From positions 1-35,182 of the forward strand of contig JBBQUP010000026.1 in NCBI GenBank assembly GCA_038212305.1: a stretch of 35,182 bases of DNA, written 5' to 3'. The notes beneath the pieces were generated by a model. That model searched no databases, was not told where the DNA came from, and was given only the letters and a program-made list of their open reading frames with translations. How positions within the stretch are numbered: the stretch's first letter is position 1; every line of letters starts with the position of its first letter. This document shows, piece after piece, positions 32,579 to 35,182 of this stretch. The DNA is from JBBQUP01 sp038212305. GTDB taxonomy: Bacteria; Bacteroidota; Bacteroidia; Bacteroidales; Marinilabiliaceae. The position numbers and the translations under genes are program-made.

Positions 32579-33142
32579 ATGAAAACAGTTAAATTATTAT
32601 CGCTTTTTATAAGCTTATTTGCATTCGTTTCATTTGCTCAAGAAGTGAAGTTCAATCCAACCAAATCAGAAATAAAATGGACTGGGAAAAAGGTTTCTGG
32701 TGAACACTTTGGAAACATCAACTTAAAAGAAGGTTCAATTACCTTAAAAGGCAATGCTATTGTGGCCGGAAAATTTGTGATTGATATGACTTCGATTACC
32801 GTCAAGGATTTAGAACCTGGCGAATGGCACGATAAATTGCTTGGTCATTTAAAATCGGATGATTTCTTTGGCGTAGAAAAATATCCTGAGGCAGTTTTAG
32901 TTATTGATAAATCAACGCCATTAATGAACAAGATGGTTACCATTACAGGAAAGCTAACCATTAAAGGAAAAACACAACCAGTTGTATTTGTCGCAACAAA
33001 AACCGACATGGGTTACACTGCAAAAGTAATGGTTGATCGTACAAAATATGATATTCGATATGGTTCAGGAAAATTCTTTGAAAATTTAGGAGATAAAATG
33101 ATTTATGATGATTTTACACTGGAAGTGACTTTGGTGAAATAA
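32579..33142 (+). CDS. YceI family protein, secreted
   Basis: A 187-residue protein with a clear signal peptide (about 1-20, ending VSFAQ) and a YceI-type lipocalin-like barrel: SEIKWTGKKVSGEHFGNINL at the start, the central HLKSDDFFGVEKYPEAVLVI, then TGKLTIKGKTQPVVF. YceI proteins bind polyisoprenoid or other amphipathic lipids in the periplasm and are often base- or stress-induced. The length and all core strands are typical. A strong terminator follows 26 bases after the stop, so it ends its transcription unit. Confidence 0.93.
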   Translation: MKTVKLLSLFISLFAFVSFAQEVKFNPTKSEIKWTGKKVSGEHFGNINLKEGSITLKGNAIVAGKFVIDMTSITVKDLEPGEWHDKLLGHLKSDDFFGVEKYPEAVLVIDKSTPLMNKMVTITGKLTIKGKTQPVVFVATKTDMGYTAKVMVDRTKYDIRYGSGKFFENLGDKMIYDDFTLEVTLVK

Positions 33143-33168
33143 GCATTAAATTATAACCAATGATTAAG

Positions 33169-33204
33169 AAGTTGCCGGTTGCTTACAACTATGGCAACTT
33201 TTTT
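33169..33204 (+). terminator. Intrinsic terminator after the YceI gene
   Basis: A perfect 8 bp stem (AAGTTGCC at 33169-33176 with 33193-33200), a 16-base loop and a run of T at 33199-33204. Its position shows that the long frame opening at 33179 cannot use that start, since it lies in the terminator loop. Confidence 0.85.
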
Positions 33205-33334
33205 GTGCTGTTTTTTCATGAAAAAATCGACAATTATTGACTTAAATTTGGGTAACTGGTTATTGGTAATTCAATTGTTTTTGGTTAAATTTAACATACA
33301 ATTATTTGAAATTAATAACTTTAATCACTCAGTT

Positions 33335-34996
33335 ATGCAAAAAACATCTACGTTTTTATTAGTTGTTATGATGACAGCAACGATTCCATTAGTGGCTCAA
33401 AAAAGTGATTTAAACTTTAAATTGAGCAATCATCAAAATTTGTCGTCGCACATTTCACCACCTTGCGTTAAGTTAAAAGCTGCTACAACAATGGCGCTTC
33501 CTACTGGCGAAGCAAATGACTATTGGAATGGATCAGATTGGAATCTAGGAGAGACATTTACTTACGAGTATAATGTCAATAATCAGGTCGTTACTTCAAT
33601 ATCGGCTAGTAATAGTAAGTATTTATTTACCTATAATGTAGCTGGTAAATTATTGCAAAAAGCGTATCAGAATTGGAATGGTTTACAATGGAAAAACAGT
33701 TGGCGCGAGGATTATTTTTTTGATAGTTTCACAGGTGAAGAAGTTGGAAATTCATATTCAACTTGGAGTGGAAGTGCTTTTGTTATTCAAAATGGTCATC
33801 GTCAAGTTCAGGTTTACAATGCAAGTAATGAGTTAATTGAGCATCGCGATGAAAATTATGACAATGGAACGAGTCAGTGGACAATTAGTTGGGGAAGCAA
33901 GATCGAAGAAGATTTGAATGTTAATAATTATGTCACCGAGAGAAGAGAATATGAATACAAAAATTCGGCTTGGGAATTAAAAAGGATCACTCAGTATTTA
34001 TATGATGGTTCAAATAAAGTAACAGAGGAAATTCAGATTGGAAAGCAAAGAACTGTTTATGAATACGATGTTAGCAATAAATTAATAGTTGGATATGTGT
34101 ATGAATGGGATAATGTTAATACTGTTTTTAATTTAATGGGTCGATATAATAATGTTGCTTGGGCAAGTTGGAATCCTGCACTCGGGCTCGATAATCCTAT
34201 ATCGACCTATACCATTCAAATGTATGATGGTATTACCCTTCCAATTACTGATGATTTAGGTTACGCTGATGCAGAAAAATATGATGCAACTTATACCTCA
34301 ACTGGATATACCGGAATAACTTCATCATGGGATGCAACCACAAGTTCTTGGTTACCATCAAGCAAAAATGAGAATGATAATCCATCGTATGGCAACGAGA
34401 GCCGATATGAATATGATTACGATACCAATACTTCAAATTGGATTTATAAGCGAGTTGACGTGAAAGTAAATACTGCGTCTTAAAAATCCTCACTATCAGA
34501 AGATTATACAAACGGGGTACAGGACAGTGGTAATAAAAACTATCAATATTATGATGCAAATGGTAACATGACTTTACAAGGAAATGAGCAATATAACAAT
34601 GGTCAAAGTGCATGGGATGTAAATAACTTAAACAAATATATTTACACCTACGAAGGAGCCACATCCAAAATGCTTATTAAAATTAGTCAGTTTTGGGATA
34701 TTGGAACTTCACAATTTGTAAACCAAAATAGGATTACCTATTCGTATCTTGCCACTGGAATTAAGGAATCTGATGTTAAGGGGCTATCATTTATAAATTC
34801 TAAAACCAGTATTATGCTGATTAGCAATCAAAACGGATTTTTAAATGTATATAACCTTCAAGGTGAATTATACGAGCAGTTTACGATTGTTAATGGAGAA
34901 AATATAATTTACAAAAGGTCACTCGCTAAAGGTATTTTAATATTTAAACTAATTGTAGGCAATAACACGCAGATAATTAAAGTATTAAATAAATAG
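33335..34996 (+). pseudogene. T9SS cargo protein split by one in-frame TAA
   Basis: The frame opens at 33335 with a signal peptide (MQKTSTFLLVVMMTATIPLVAQ) and runs 382 codons through about ten YD-like beta-hairpin units (for example TYNVAGKLLQKAYQNWNGLQ and YEYDVSNKLIVGYVYEW), then meets a TAA at 34481-34483. The same frame continues without further stops to 34996 and ends in a T9SS type A sorting domain (FLNVYNLQGELYEQF ... LAKGILIFKLI). Replacing the stop would give 553 residues. As written, the product would be exported by Sec but lack the signal for surface secretion. The upstream frame from 33179 is not used, because a terminator covers it. A TTTG (near 33271) and an imperfect TAnnTTTG (near 33303) form a plausible promoter. 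It could also be a sequencing error. Confidence 0.7.
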
Positions 34997-35013
34997 TAGT
35001 ACTTACGTTTGTT

Positions 35014-35039
35014 AAAAAGAGGATTAAAGTCCTCTTTTT
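35014..35039 (+). terminator. Intrinsic terminator after the T9SS cargo gene
   Basis: The arms AAAAAGAGGA (35014-35023) and TCCTCTTTTT (35030-35039) pair perfectly around a TTAAAG loop, ending in a T-tract. Confidence 0.85.
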
Positions 35040-35114
35040 ATATTTCAATACTTCGGTATTTAATATCATATATATCTGATTATCAGCAAAACAAGCCATA
35101 TAATATTTGCATAA

Positions 35115-35177
35115 AGCCCTGAAAATCAGTATCTTAGTAGATTATTCCATAATTTATTAAGAATGATCTTCAGGGCT
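35115..35177. repeat. Inverted repeat at the window edge (possible element end)
   Basis: AGCCCTGAAAATCA (35115-35128) and TGATCTTCAGGGCT (35164-35177) are inverted copies with one mismatch in 14, separated by 35 bases of AT-rich sequence. Just upstream, AATAC-TTCG-GTATT (35047-35060) forms a short hairpin with a UUCG tetraloop. It may be a structured leader or the start of a repeat element that continues beyond the window. Confidence 0.5.
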
Positions 35178-35182
35178 AGCAA

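Noticed and set aside
34245..34664. Minus-strand open frame of 139 codons opposite the T9SS cargo gene
   Set aside because: It is antisense to repetitive YD-like coding sequence, with H- and Y-rich translation and no recognisable domain.

Overview
The window reads as a low-GC chromosomal segment from a member of the Bacteroidota. The evidence is a SecA of more than 1,100 residues with the insertion usual in that phylum, a type IX secretion (T9SS) C-terminal sorting domain, several TAnnTTTG promoter -7 boxes, few strong Shine-Dalgarno sequences, and a YtxH/holin-like envelope-stress gene set. No finer taxonomy can be supported from sequence alone. Most genes are housekeeping or envelope genes. 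I see no phage, CRISPR array, defence island or complete insertion sequence.

Layout. 1-3.7 kb: a partial gene end, a doubtful small ORF, then a + strand run of LpxH-like metallophosphoesterase, glycosyltransferase and GH1 beta-glycosidase. 3.7-7.1 kb (minus): a soluble GAF-like histidine kinase coupled to an alpha/beta hydrolase with an Asp nucleophile, then a small helical protein, a holin-like membrane protein and YtxH. 7.2-9.5 kb: a long RelA/SpoT protein whose HD hydrolase motif is eroded. 9.7-12.1 kb: an SbtA bicarbonate transporter and a DUF2007-Usp-Usp protein. 12.1-15.4 kb: two secreted proteins of unknown function, a threonine aldolase and a rhomboid protease. 15.4-21.6 kb: secA, lgt, plsC and cvfB. 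21.6-23.1 kb: a decayed stretch with an MFS-like remnant and a metal-dependent amidohydrolase carrying two stops and a frameshift. 23.2-24.7 kb: tcdA, nested repeat elements and tRNA-Arg(ACG). 24.9-30.9 kb: a secreted M23 peptidase, a secreted TPR protein and a Pif1-like helicase with a TPR tail. 30.9-35.2 kb: a TRIC/UPF0126 channel, a pirin, a YceI protein and a T9SS cargo gene interrupted by one in-frame stop.

The least explained content is intergenic. There are at least three kinds of small, highly structured elements that encode no protein. One is a family of imperfect palindromes of about 190 bp (about 9.5 and 24.0 kb, with partial copies at 6.7 and 14.1 kb). One is a 162 bp element with 25 bp terminal inverted repeats (19.7 kb). 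The third kind is two elements with perfect 17-18 bp terminal inverted repeats around GC-rich REP-like hairpins (10.8 and 24.2 kb). The 24.2 kb element is inserted inside a palindrome-family copy and flanked by a candidate TAA duplication, giving an order of insertion events. The palindrome family and the 162 bp element share the terminal sequence GTGTCTG, which suggests a common mobilising enzyme located elsewhere.
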